64,000 bases of DNA, from the NCBI GenBank assembly GCA_037693485.1, contig CM075345.1:83024001-83088000 (forward strand). Reading direction: 5' to 3'. The notes below the pieces were generated by a model. The model did not search any database, was not told the origin of the DNA, and saw nothing but the letters and a program-made list of their open reading frames with translations. The DNA is from Kitagawia praeruptora. Its lineage: Eukaryota > Streptophyta > Magnoliopsida > Apiales > Apiaceae. How positions within the stretch are numbered: position 1 is the first letter of the stretch; each line of letters begins with the position of its first letter. Shown here piece by piece: positions 19,315 to 30,087 of the stretch. A program made the translations under genes and the position numbers.

Positions 19315-21500
19315 GGTCTTGGAAGTTCGGTTATGCGGATCTGGAGAATGGACTAGTTGTGTTCCATTCTTCTCTGAGAAATAGCATCACTCTCGGAGTG
19401 GTTTATGCTATGGAGGCCTTGGGAGATGGCTTGATCTGCGACCGGAATGGATTCGACCTTTTATCGCCTACTTCGTTTGAAGATGTGAAAGTTGTTCCTC
19501 ATTCGGAGTTTCTAAGTTGTGGCTTAGTTGGGATTGTGGTTTCACCCATCTCTCGGTATTTGAATGTGGATGTCCTGGAGGGGGTTGGATACCTTTATGT
19601 TGTTGGTAAAGATCTGGGTTCTTTGCTTGGAGTTGGGAGCTTAAGGAATTGTTTGAATATTGCTTTGGAAAACAGAATGGTGGTGCATAATGGTCACCAT
19701 CTGTTTGTTAAAATGACTATGAGAATTTTGAATTCTTCGTTAGCAGATGAGGGGTTGTTTGTGAAACCTTTGGGTTTAGCTTTAACATCTTATGTTGTCA
19801 AAGCTGCTGACCGATGTGATTCATCAAAGTTTGTTCAGAGGAAGCCTGCTGGTTGGGGTGCTCTGTCAATGGCGTTTGGGGGTGGTGTTTTGCACACCCT
19901 TGATGTGATTCATGTACTCGGTGTTTTCACCAGCACTAGTGACCTTGTTTTAACAGTTTTCTATGTGAAAGAAGGTGAAATCAAGGAGAAGGTTGGCCAA
20001 CAATGGGGGGTTTTTTCACCTGGTCTCACTTATAAGGAACGGAACGTTGAAGTGTCTGATGGTTTGTCTGAGAGAACTATCGCTATGATGGTGATAATTC
20101 TTGGGGATAATACTAGATGCGGCTCGATCGAGCTTCTTGAGAAAGATTCTTCTTTGGCATCTGCCAAGGTTAATGTAGCCATTTCATGGGGAAGGAATGT
20201 TCTGGATCATTTGTGCTATCAAGAACAGAGTTCGTTCGTAATGTTCTACGTGACTTCAAATGATTTTGATGGTGCTATAGGTCTGACTGGCGTGCCTGAA
20301 AATGCGTTTGCTGCTGTTGCCCAATGCCTAGTGTTTGGCATTTAGAATCTCCGAAGTGGTGCGGCTAAGGTGGGCGGTTTCGTTGAGGAATATGCCGGTG
20401 CAAATTTGAAAGGGTCATTTTGTAGTTTGTTAATTGCTAACAAGCAATTTAATTCTGGAAATGTGAACTTTGTCAAGCTCTTATTTGACATTAGAAGTTG
20501 GATGACAGGATTTGGTGTTATATTCATGTTGGATAGTTCTGACAGCAAATGGTTGATGAGTAGAATGCAACAGGTTTGTGACTCGATTGAGTGCAGAACT
20601 GATGGTGACATTTGGAGGGGGTTATATTCTCCACTGTTGGAAAGTATATGTTGAGGCCGAGATTGGTCATGTGTCATGACAGGGATGGAATGAGAATCCT
20701 TGTTCCTGTTGCAAGAATTTGCACCTGTTGGGAGGATCCTGAGTTTTTAGTTGCGGGATCTCAAATTATGGTGTGTGTAGTTGTACCTGGTCTGGGAATG
20801 CACCTGCTTGATGGGTACGGTTGCATTGTGATTGTTGCAGGATATGTTGAGTATTTTATTGCTTGTACTGATGGGGATTTGGTCAGCCCATTTTTCGGTA
20901 ATGTAGTGCAGGTCATCAAGGTATTATCTTTTACTTTGGATGATAATGGGTTGTACCATGGGAAGATGGTCACGCAGTGGAATGCCCTGCTTGGTGGGAC
21001 CGTTTTGAAAAGATGGGAGTGGGAAGACACTTTGGAGGTGGGGCGTCTTGTTTGCCCAGGTAAAGATGTTGACTGCGCGGGGCTGAAGTGCTTGCACCGA
21101 TATGAAACTATGTGTCGGGCGTTCTTAGCCTTGGAGTTGCTATGTTGGGACACCAATGTAGGTGATGGAGACAACCTTCCGGTTGTGGATAATTCGGGGG
21201 TTTATCCTGCTGGGTTTCAGATTGTTTATGCTTGTAATGTCAAGATGGGAAGCTGGGAGGCTTTTGCAACAACAAAGATGGAAGTTGTTGCTAACCAACG
21301 GTTTACCATCTGGTTTATTAAAGTGGTATATCTTGATGCACATTTCGGGGTCCTGTTAGATGTTGTGTCAAGCCAATGTGATGTGACATGTCTCAAGGCT
21401 TGTTTATTCAGTGGAGACTCCTACGTCGGTGGGGGTTGGTGGGGACAGTTGCACATGGTCAATTGCCATGAGAGTCGGCCCATAGTGGGAACTCGTATGT
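19315..21500 (+). pseudogene. Class B protein of B-2, two breaks
   Basis: Matches B-6 almost residue for residue: WKFGYADLENGLVVFHSS at the start, HHLFVKMTMRILNSSLADEG, VSDGLSERTIAMMVIILG, and ESRPIVGTRM at the end. Two lesions: a TGG-to-TAG stop at 20343-20345, where B-6 has GIWNLRSG, and a short deletion near 20650 that turns ESIGMLRP into ESIC-stop. B-3 then cuts the last few codons. Modules opening with a [VF]xDG[LM] motif recur along the protein. Function unknown. Confidence 0.75.
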
Positions 21501-23583
21501 TTTTTTTTTTTTTTGCTAATTAAAAATTATACCACAAGCAAAAGATTACAATTCTAGGGGCATACCCCGCGATTAGTAACAATCTGCCTAGCGGAACGAC
21601 AAAGAAAAAACATCAAACACAAAAGACATAAAATCACTAAGTCACCTTACCGTCAACATAACAACGAAATTAAGCTAAAAATTATTCTGGCGCCTTAACC
21701 AACCTAAACTTGAGACTAGGCACATGTCTCATAAAGCCCATAGAAAGTAGCAGATAAACCATGCAGTGACACAGCCGCAAATCGGCAAAAACATCCATAT
21801 GGCATCCATCAACCTGAGAGTTGGCCTTCAAAAAAGCACCACCGGCTAACTTTTTATTAGAAGAACCAGCCCCCAGCCGATTAAAAAAGCCCATATGACA
21901 GCCACAAATCATCTGCTGCATAAGGAACATCATTAAGTGGTCAATTCTTCTAACACCTCTGCCCAATCCAGTCAACACCGTATCAAGCACAGTCTCCGCT
22001 TGGTTCAGAAACAGCAAGTTTGTCATCATTGAAATAAATTCATTCCTTGTACCCTGTTTTAATAACCAAGTACTGCCACTATAAATAAGGTCGCAACAAA
22101 AGCTGCAACCACTCAGCAAATCTCTTTCTAGAGTTTCAATTCTCGCATAGAGAACAAAACCAAAATAGCATGACACATTTTCAAGTGAACAGGCCTCGAG
22201 GCCCTGCCTTACCTCGCAAACAACAGAGTGCTCATCATAGCCTGCAAACGTTCCATCGGCCAAATGAAACACCTGCGGTGCCACTAACATACAGCCATGT
22301 CCTTCATCCAAGAAGTACGCCATTGAATTGACAGCAACCAGTATGAGTTCGACATAACATCCAAGCCTCCAGTCATCAAAAACCTGACTCAGAGTCAAAT
22401 TCACATTCACAGCCACAACCCCAAAATCAGACCACTGGGACACTACGTCCAACACATGGATGGCAAAAATCTGAACAGAAATTGACAAAGTATGAAACCT
22501 GCCCTGTTTTAAAATAGAGTGCATTAACACAAAATCCCAATCCATCGAGTGAAATGACACCCCTCGATCATCACGAGAATACCTATTCTTAAACATTCCA
22601 ACATAACACATAAGAAAACCCGCCATTTTGACTCTCCACCTTGAAGCCCGACCGAAGCTGTAAACAATGAAGCCAGGCCGCCCTGCTACTATCATAGGCA
22701 CACAAAGCATTCTGCCATTCACTGCTCTAAGAATGTCAGTCATAAAGACGACATCGCACTTGTGCTCTGAGCCAGGACATTTATCGAACACCTGCCGAGC
22801 TTGCTCATGCTCAATTTTTTAGAAAACCCCAGCGCTAGCATCCATCCATAGAGAACTAGTCCCGACTTGAACAGCGGAACAAGCCTTCATAGCCCAATTG
22901 ATTTCCCAACCAAGAGAATCCCACAGTATCAGTCTCATAAACCAAACTGCAAACACATTACAGTCAAACATTTCCAGATCCATGCTTTCAGACTGATACA
23001 AACTCAGCCCCAAAGAAATCATTGAAATTGAGAAGACCCCATAGGCGCTTCCCTCCATTTCCGTTGAGTCACCTCGTCGGCCTTTGATCAACGAACTGAT
23101 CGATAAGACATAATTCACGACCCCAGACCATCCATCATAGGTTGCAATCTCACAAAAATAAAACCTGACTGAAGCCGCGTTACATCCCAGATCCCAAGCC
23201 CTCAATTGAGCAATATCGATCCAGAACCCAACAGGAGAAAAACATATCTCCTCTTGGTTAACATAGGAGAAGTCATCATCATTTAAGACCTCAACATTCT
23301 TGGGGGTAACAGGACCCCGATGAGTACATATAACAACATTAATGATTTGTGAAACACAAATCCGAGGTTCAACCTCCAACCCAAACAACATAAATACCCT
23401 TCCAACAAAGGGAAAAATATCCATTCAATAAGACAGTAAATATATATTAAGAAATATGGTGTTTTAGGTGAAAGATTAGAAGAGGAAAGGTGAGATTAGG
23501 AAGGCTATTGTGAAGATCTGGTGGAGAAATGGTGTGGATTAAGATTATTAATTAGTGGCGGCTAGGGTTTATTTAGAGAAATG
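21501..23583 (-). mobile_element. B-3: class B element in B-2
   Basis: T-tract at 21501, hairpin at about 21558-21569, leader block GGCGGCTAGGGTTT near 23556-23569, then a cut before the CT-rich start, so it is 5'-truncated by about 40 nt. Short target repeat GTATGTTT (21495-21502 and 23584-23591). It lies antisense to B-2. Confidence 0.85.
21682..23424 (-). pseudogene. Class B protein of B-3, single stop
   Basis: Starts MDIFPFVGRVFMLFGLEVEP at 23424, runs to a TAA near 22819-22821, then stays open to 21682 (580 codons in all). The C-terminus (GCHMGFFNRLGAGSSNKKLA, then CHCMVYLLLSMGFMRHVPSL and KFRLVKAPE) is shared with B-9 and B-10, defining a B subgroup. One nonsense change separates it from an intact ORF. 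I see no known domain. Confidence 0.72.
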
Positions 23584-24553
23584 GTATGTTTATTCCTATG
23601 TGACAATTTTATGTATTTTTAGCTAGTTTCATGTTGCAGTCCGGTTGTGGACTATTTCTGTGTTTTGTTGAATGTTGATTCGCGGGGTATGCCCCTAGAT
23701 CCTTGTTGATTTGCGGGGTATGCCCCTAGGCTTGTATTTGTTGTTCCTCTTTGGTATAAAATTTTAATTAGCAGAAAAAAAAAAACCCCAGAAGTAACAT
23801 TCTTTAGGATTCCTTTAACCACTCCCGCCCCCTTCTCGTTGGCAGCCATGTTCTTAGGTATTTCCTTGTTAGAAAAAATGGGAAGACCCATCTCATCTCT
23901 ACCATCAATGAAACGCACTGGGCTAACTAACCCTGCATTAAACCTCTCCTTATCTTTCAAAATTTCTTTTTCAACTTCACTCACCGAAAAACCCTTCTTG
24001 GCAAGAAAACTATGAATATCCATCATTTGGTTGCGGAGCTTTATAAGGTCCTCTATTTCATATTTGTTGTTCGCAGCCACACCCTTTGCTACCATGTGAA
24101 TCGTTTCTCTCTCTATTGCATCTCTAGCGGTCTCATAAGAAGCTTCATCCTCATCCGAGGGTATCTCATTTATCTTCTCAGCTGAGACACCTCCCTCTAG
24201 GGCATTAGGCAATACTAGAGCTGGGAAATCCTCAACTTCTCTTCGTGCAAGCATTTCCTGAAACTTATCATCCTCCATATCCAGCATATAGCCAGGTAAG
24301 CCAGATTCAGAGTCACAGTTCGAATCTTGACTCACCATGGGAGTTCTGACCGAAAAGGAAGTAAATTAGGTATAAGAAATATAGTGTTTAGGTTTGGGGA
24401 ACAAGGGAAGGTGGAGTAAATGAAGGGAATATGGAATATATGATGAGGAAAGTGTGTAAGAGATTAGATCTGAAGTTTTTAAAAAATGGCGGCTGGCTAG
24501 GGTTTTGGGTTTTTAGAAAGAAGGAGGAGCTTCTCTCTCTAGGACTCTCATTT

Positions 24554-24785
24554 TTATCACATAATTGACTTATCGAAAGCAAATTGTGCTTTAGTCCAGT
24601 GACTAATTGTACATCACATATTTTGAAACTTTTATTGCCAATATCACCAATGCCTATAATGTCACTTTTGCTATTATCTCCAAATGTTACAACTCCGGCG
24701 GTTACCCTTTTAATGTTGTTCAACAAAGACTTATTACCGGTCATATGTCGTGAACACCCACTCTCGTATAATCGATGAGCTTTCA
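24554..24785 (-). pseudogene. Ty1/copia pol fragment: protease motif and GAG-pre-integrase
   Basis: Minus-strand frame: ESGCSRHMTGNKSLL (copia protease DSGCSRHMTG, with Asp changed to Glu), VTFGDNSKSDIIGIGDIGN, and DVQLVTGLKHNLLSISQL. It continues at 12208 on the other side of L-2. Upstream it should join gag in the same direction, but gag is found inverted from about 24770. Confidence 0.88.
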
Positions 24786-25021
24786 CAACTCGGAAAGGCC
24801 TATACTACAAACGAGAAAAATTGCAGGATTTTAAAAGCCTTGCCTCCGAGTTGGAAAGTCAAAGTTACCACAATAAAAGAAATGCATAACTTGAATTCAT
24901 ACTCCATCGATAGCTTATTCGGAAATCTTCGTGCTTACGAGGAAGATAATGTTCGGGAAAAGGCACTTCCGAAAATGGAAGATAAAAAGAAAAATATGGC
25001 CTTAAAAGCTATGAAGAAAAA
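24770..25021 (+). pseudogene. Ty1/copia gag, middle part, inverted against pol
   Basis: Plus-strand frame RIIDELSQLGKAYTTNEKNC, then ILKALPPSWKVKVTTIKE and YSIDSLFGNLRAYE, matches the UBN2-type copia gag. It enters mid-gag at the junction with minus-strand pol and is interrupted after KAMKKK by A-5, whose frame happens to continue it. Confidence 0.85.
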
Positions 25022-25967
25022 GGTAGCTCCCACTGGGATTGCTTCCAGGACTCGTAGCTCATGCCATATCCAAAGAGGGGAGAGTAAGTTCTGTTCCTCT
25101 GTTAGAAAACATGATAATTCTGTGTGTAATGGGTATAAACCCAGGATGAATGTGGTCAGGGAGGGTATTATGGATTGGGATGTTAGCTCTGGAATCTTTA
25201 AGGGTTGTAATAGTGCCAATGTTGCTGATATTATGAGTCAAGTAATGGATGGTGACGCTATGAGCCAGGTCAATGTGATTGGCCATTTGGGTCAACTTAG
25301 AGGACCGACAAAGACTGGGGTCATTGACAATAAGATGGAGGAGAAGTTGGATAATATCCTTCTATCTGGTATAGAGGAGGATGGTCGGAGTTTGAGGTCT
25401 GAGAATGCTTATATCTCTGAGATTCGTTCGGAGGAATACCAGGATGGTGTTCGGGAGTTATTGATTGAGACTCTGTTTCATGTTGAGATGCTTAAAAACC
25501 ATATTCGGTCAAATGGGTTTTCTGTTCCTAAAGTGTTTGATCTTGTGGAGATAAGTGATGGTGACCCATTTAGAGATGCTTCTGGGAAGTTTTTTTGCAG
25601 GGCAACTAAAGAGCTTGCAATTTCGGTAAGTTGCGCTTTGCAGCTGCAGGATTTTATTCAAAGCAATGGGCTGGGTGCTCCTATTTCTCCTACGGGAGAC
25701 CACTCTAGCCCTGAGCAGGTGGAGGCATCGCTTCAGGACAAGGGATTTAAAGGCAAGGGGAATAAGGAAAACAGTTTGGATGCAACCACTAAAGGCGCTT
25801 GTATTATGCCTTTGGAAGACCTTGCCCTCTTGCCTAGGAATGTTTCGGGATCTCCTCTTCCAAATGAGACTATGGTTCCATTTACTGGTACAACCAAGGT
25901 TCGGTTTAGGAAATCTGAGATTCGGAAGTGGCGTGCTGGCAGGGGAGGTCATTCTCGACCCCCATGA
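25022..25967 (+). CDS. Class A protein C-terminal ~315 residues, fused in frame to gag
   Basis: An open frame shared with the upstream copia gag fragment gives a chance fusion. It contains ASRTRSSCHIQRGESKFC, the helix-rich unit ETLFHVEMLKNHIRSNGFSV, the DPFRDASGKFFCRATKEL unit, QLQDFIQSNGLGAP and the basic end KVRFRKSEIRKWRAGRGGHS, with the stop at 25965-25967. The RVxF part is missing. No stop or frameshift relative to A-2, where the same region is also open. Confidence 0.75.
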
Positions 25968-26140
25968 TTTTAGATTATGTTTTTCAGTCCTCTTTGACGT
26001 AGCTTGGGTTTAGTTTATGTTGTGGTTCTGGTTGGACTATTTCTGTTTGTAATGTCTAAACGTTGATATCGTATGGTATGCCCCTAGATTTGTTTTCTGC
26101 TGTTCCTTTTGGTATAAAATATTAATTAGTGAAAAAAAAA
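25022..26140 (+). mobile_element. A-5: 5'-truncated class A element in copia gag
   Basis: Begins mid-ORF (matching A-2 from APTGIASRTRSS) and ends with a decayed hairpin (GTATGGTATGCCCC), tail box and poly(A) at 26131-26140. The gag frame resumes at 26141 with DENDDELNEELQN. The insertion is in an A-rich gag segment (ATGAAGAAAAA), so the target duplication, if present, cannot be told from poly(A). Confidence 0.85.
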
Positions 26141-26660
26141 GATGAAAATGACGATGAGTTAAACGAAGAGTTGCAAAATCTCGATGAACAAGAGATTGCA
26201 CTTCTTTCGAGACAACTACGTCAAGTTTTGCAAAGTAAAGCTCAAAGGTACGGAAAAGGATTCCTTAAGTCGAGTAACCAACAACATGTATTTAACTCAA
26301 AAGGAAGGCCTAATTATAAGAACAACAAAAATTTTCCGACCACGAGTTTTAACAAAGGCAAAGGTGCTCAACAAGGGAATAATGGTTACAATAATAATTC
26401 GAATTATTCGAATAATTATTCTCCACCTAAGCCTAAGGAATCACCAAGTAAAGAAGCACATGATGTGTGTTTCGAATGTAAACAACCCGGTCACTTTAAA
26501 TGGGAATGTCCAAAGTTGGCTAAAGGTCGATGTCTTGTAGCCGAAAATGGATGGGATCTAAGCGAGGATGAAGAAGCTCCTGAACAAAGTGAAGAAGTTG
26601 TTAACTTGTGTTTGATGGCGATCGGTGATGAAGCTACTAAGAATTCTTGCTTGGATTAGA
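26141..26660 (+). pseudogene. Ty1/copia gag C-terminus with zinc knuckle
   Basis: Resumes the gag frame after A-5: EIALLSRQLRQVLQ, an Asn-rich stretch, the knuckle CFECKQPGHFKWECP (CX2CX4HX4C), then an acidic end and a stop near 26659. Beyond it the sequence changes at once to minus-strand gypsy gag. Confidence 0.88.
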
Positions 26661-28007
26661 CTCTGTATCACTAGGAAGAGTTCCTTGTGGCCTATTCAAC
26701 AATGCGTTAGCAATTTGACCTATCTGATTCTCCAAGGTTTTGATCGAATCTGCTTGGCTTTTACACATCAACCTCAATTCTTCCAATTCAGATTTTTCAG
26801 TAGAAGACTGCCCCGCACTTGCATGAGACTGTTGTTGAAACCCCGGAGGTTGGAATTGTTGCCTTGGAGAATACTGCTGCTAAAAACCAGAAGGATTGAA
26901 TGGCTTAGCTCCGTATTGCTGACCTTGAAACTGCTGATAAGACTGTTGTGGTTGTTGAATACCACCTTGATTGCTATTCCAGATGAAAATTAGGATGATT
27001 TCTGATGATAGGTGGATGGAGCTAGTTGATGTGGTCTCTGAAAATTGCTCACAAATTGTGCTGATTCACTAGATATGGCACATTGATTCGTCTCATGTGC
27101 ACCCGCACAAAGCTCACAAACACTTGCCACTTGTTGAACTCCATAGTTAGTCAATGAATCCACCTTCATAGTCAAAGCCTTTAACTGAGCTGCTATAACT
27201 GTAGCTACATCCACATCTAGAATTCCTGCTACCTTGCCTTGTGGTAGTCTTTGAGTTGGATTTTGATATTCATTATCAGCCATCATCTCAATTAGAACGT
27301 AAGCTTCCTCGTAGCTCTTAGCCCATAAAGCTCCACCTGATGCTGCATCTAGCATTGGTTTTGATTGTGCTCCCAGCCCATTATAGAAACAATTGATTAC
27401 CATCTTGTCGGGCATTCCATGATGAGGACACTTCCTAAGCATCTCCTTGTAGCGCTCCCAAGCTTCACATAAAGATTCTCCCGCTTGCTTTGCAAATTGA
27501 GTAAGAACGTTCCTTATTGCTGCTGTTTTTGCCATAGGGAAAAATTTAGCGAGAATTTTTGAGCAAGATCCTCCCATGTTACAATGGAACCTGCTGGTAG
27601 AGAATGTAACCAGCCCTTAGCTTTATCCCTCATAGAAAATGGGAAAAGTCTCAATTTTTCGCGGGGTATGCCCCTAGAGATGTAATCTTTTTCCTTCGGT
27701 ATAAAATTTAATTAGCAAAAAAAAAAAAAGTGTCACAGATCTCGATGAAGTTCCGGATGTGCATATTAGGATCTTCCGTTGGAGCACCCCTAAACTGAAC
27801 TGAATTTTTTAGCATTTGAATCGTGCCAGGCTTGATTTTAAAGGTATCAATGGCTGATTTGACAATGCTAGACTGAATGTCATTGATTTTCGGTTGAGAA
27901 TAATCCTTCAATGCTTTCGTTGCTGCTGCTGGTTCTACCATTTTTACTGTTGCTTTAAATTCTTCTTCTGCCTGTTTATCCTTACGAGATTGAGAACTTG
28001 TTCGCAT
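26661..28007 (-). pseudogene. Ty3/gypsy gag, split by a tail insertion
   Basis: Starts at 28007 (MRTSSQSRKDKQAEEEF). NMHIRNFIEICDT is cut at 27730; after the insert it resumes with LRLFPFSMRDKAKGWLHSLP, then TWEDLAQKF, a frameshift near 27550, MAKTAAIRNVLTQFAKQAGE, SLCEAWERYKEMLRKCPHHG, and at the end QIGQIANALLNRPQGTLPSD. This is Retrotrans_gag of non-chromovirus (Athila/Tat-like) type. A stop near 26990 and another near 26880 also break it. Confidence 0.85.
27656..27729 (+). mobile_element. 74-bp tail-only copy of the LINE superfamily
   Basis: Only the hairpin (GGGGTATGCCCC, 27663-27674), tail box and poly(A) are present: an extreme 5' truncation. About a dozen gag codons are missing at the site and no target-site duplication is seen, so the insertion came with a small target deletion. 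Confidence 0.85.
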
Positions 28008-28050
28008 ACATGCTCAAGTACCTGAAACACACAGAACAAAGCAAGATCAG

Positions 28051-28242
28051 TGTAACACCCCCAGATCCGGGATCAGGGATCTGGTCGTTACGGTCTCAAT
28101 ATCCATCCACAAAACAAACATAATTTAAATTACAACCTTGTGACCCAAAACAACAACATAAAAACACACACGTTATAGTCCCAGAGATGAAATCAGAGTA
28201 ACCATCAATATTAGAGTTCTTACAACCCAAAGAATTACTATT
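28051..28242 (+). other. LTR-like sequence starting TGTAACACCC
   Basis: TGTAACACCCCCAGATCC is a common start for plant gypsy LTRs. An 8-bp inverted repeat, CCAGATCC/GGATCTGG, lies at 28061-28068 and 28077-28084. The sequence runs to the B-4 insertion and continues at 30088. I found no matching LTR end. Confidence 0.4.
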
Positions 28243-28258
28243 TTACCATTACATACTC

Positions 28259-30071
28259 TTTTTTTTTTTGCTAATTAAAATTTTATACCACGAAGGAACA
28301 ACATAAAACAGACCTAGGGGCATACCCCGCGGAATCAACAAAAGCTAGAAACAGAAAGTTACCTTACTGTCAACATAAACAACATAATAAGCTAGTTATC
28401 CTAGCTTAACACAAGTTCATAACTGAAATTTAAACAAACATAACTATGTCGAGGAGGCATCACAGCTGTAGGCGAGAGTCTCTGCACATCATACCACTCC
28501 TTTTGTAAGGACACAGTGCAACCATTACATGGACTGCAAATATGTATCTGGACAACCAAGTTGTCAACGTCCATGTCCCAGGGATAATATCGTCAATATC
28601 TCCTGCATCCATCCCAAGACTATCATGAAAACCACCCTCAACAAACCAGCAGTCTTCGAACACAGCAATCCATCCGAATTCAACCCTTCCGGGGACACAG
28701 GCCATAATGTCATCAAAGGAATAAAACACATTTAATATAACCTTAAACAGATGGGTAAACACCAGATTAGAAGACACAGAATCTCTAACTGGCCCCCTAG
28801 AAGCAACTTCCAAACCAGCAAATTTGACATACCCTGGATGGGTCATACTTTGAAACACATTAAAGAAATTTACAAACTTCCACTTAAGAACATCGCGCCT
28901 AGAAATGAAATCAGACTTCAAGAACAAAGAGAGCAAATCAATGGCCTCTCTGTTTGAATACCCCTCGAATCGGCATATCAAACCAACCTCCCAATAAGTA
29001 CAAATACTTGAAAAAATCCAAGAGAAAACAGCTGGGCAAACTCCAATTCGCCTTACTTGGACATCACATCCATCAAAAACATAGAATACATCTATTGGAA
29101 AGTCTAATAGCATATCAGCATACTAAAACCTACCTGGATCGCTAAAAATGAAACCCCCACCTCCACGCAGCTCATCATTTTGGACAGAGTAAAGTACCCC
29201 CTTATCAACCGAAAAGAGGGAAACATCCCCACCCTTTAACAGTTCAACTAAAGAAACACCAGCCCTGCCATAGACATCATTGCCATCAATAGCAAAGGCC
29301 ATTTTTGACAAACCAAATCTAGGATTCATACCCCCAGATTGCAGTAGGAGGGAGAGAGAATCCATCGAAATCCCTTCAAAGTAACCATTCACACGCAAAG
29401 CTCTCCAATCTCTTAGAAGCATAATAACAAAAGCTCTCACGGTCAAACCATCAAACACTTTACAGCCATCAGTTTCGTCCTCATTCGTATTACGAGCAGT
29501 AGGCAGGAGAATAGCCTCCTTGGTATTCTTATCATCCTCTTTCATTATTGGGAGAGTAACAACCGAATTACCCACAAATCGGACTGGATGACCATCATAC
29601 AAATGATCCTCAGCCTCCGATTCTCCCTTAGGAGCATCATCTCCTTGAATATAATCAAGAGAGATAATATCAACACCTGATATCCGACATTCCAAATCCG
29701 CATCAAGAGAACGAGGGTAATAAACCCTGACCTCCGGCGAGAAAGTGACTTTCTTCGAAACCTGCTCTCCCTTAGCTAACTCAGTAGAAAGGGCATCGTG
29801 CGCATTAGGGTAAAAAACCCTAACCTCCGGCGAAAAAGAGACCCTCTTCGGACTCATTCTCAAACCGTTAAGAGATAATAAATATAAAATAAATATAAGA
29901 AATTTGGTGTATATGTGTGAGATTTGAAGTGGAAGATGGATTTGTGAGGGTTGAAAAAATAGATCTGATGAAGAAAGGATTAGATTTAGTGGCGGCTATG
30001 TTAGGGTTTTAGAGAGAGGTTAGAGAGAAGTTAGAGAGAAACGACTCTCATCTTTTATTTGGAATCTCCTA
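28259..30071 (-). mobile_element. B-4: hybrid class A/B element
   Basis: T-tract at 28259, hairpin near 28316-28330, common leader ending at GAGAGTCG near 30042-30051, and a 16-bp target-site duplication TTACCATTACATACTC at 28243-28258 and 30072-30087. About 20 extra bases lie between the 5' start and the duplication. The ORF begins like class A and continues like class B. Confidence 0.9.
28460..29857 (-). pseudogene. Hybrid protein: two KRVSF-type repeats plus class B modules, one stop
   Basis: The ATG at 29857 gives MSPKRVSFSPEVRVFYP, and a second repeat KKVTFSPEVRVYYP follows near residue 36. The rest looks like class B: VFDGLTVRAFVIMLLRDW, FEGISMDSLSLLLQSGG, then FPIDVFYVFDGCDVQV and VEFGWIAVFEDCWF. 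A single TAG near 29123 splits it; otherwise it is open for about 465 codons. A-7 has the same N-terminus, so this is a stable combination, not a chance one. The RVxF module has been swapped between otherwise different proteins. Confidence 0.78.
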
Positions 30072-30087
30072 TTACCATTACATACTC

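Larger units (their letters stand above)
19315..23785 (+). mobile_element. B-2: 5'-truncated class B element, interrupted by B-3
   Basis: Inserted antisense in L-2 ORF1, with target-site duplication CCCCAGAAGTAACA at 19301-19314 and 23786-23799. It lacks the leader and the first few codons (it starts at GGTCTTGGAAGTTCGG, matching codon ~16 of B-6). The 3' end has two hairpins (23684-23695 and 23716-23727 region), the tail box and poly(A). It is nearly identical to B-6, so both come from one recent source. B-3 is inserted near its stop codon. Confidence 0.9.
18060..24338 (-). pseudogene. L-2 ORF1 (LINE gag-like protein), split by B-2, one stop
   Basis: Starts at 24338 (MVSQDSNCDSESG), is interrupted by B-2 at 23785, and resumes at 19314. 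Order: an N-terminal acidic part with a helix block (DLIKLRNQMMDIHSFLAKKG, then FSVSEVEK); SWSSVLR and a DUF4283-like region (VGQFTKGTLPF, AWRRGL, FRFNSTNEK, PLVLTDWG, MPLWVKLANLP); a CCHC knuckle CTHCKSLGHTLNVC; a charged linker; and the basic tail KKVKRGGRGGR. One TAG near 18750 breaks the frame right after LPDCYWT. This is the RNA-binding partner of ORF2 in plant L1s. The helix block resembles the core of class A proteins. Confidence 0.85.
12209..24553 (-). mobile_element. L-2: full-length class L LINE, heavily nested and defective
   Basis: T-tract at 12209 and leader start (GAGAGTCC) at 24543-24553, directly against an 18-bp target-site duplication TTATCACATAATTGACTT (12191-12208 and 24554-24571). 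It is the only copy here with a complete ORF1. It contains A-4, a short tail copy, and B-2 (with B-3 inside). Without them it is about 5.5 kb. Damage: one stop in ORF1, frameshifts in ORF2, and a deletion of the zf-RVT segment. It lies in copia pol DNA. Confidence 0.92.

Noticed and set aside
28061..28084. Inverted repeat CCAGATCC/GGATCTGG as a terminator or operator
   Set aside because: It is part of an LTR-like start in plant DNA; no bacterial context.
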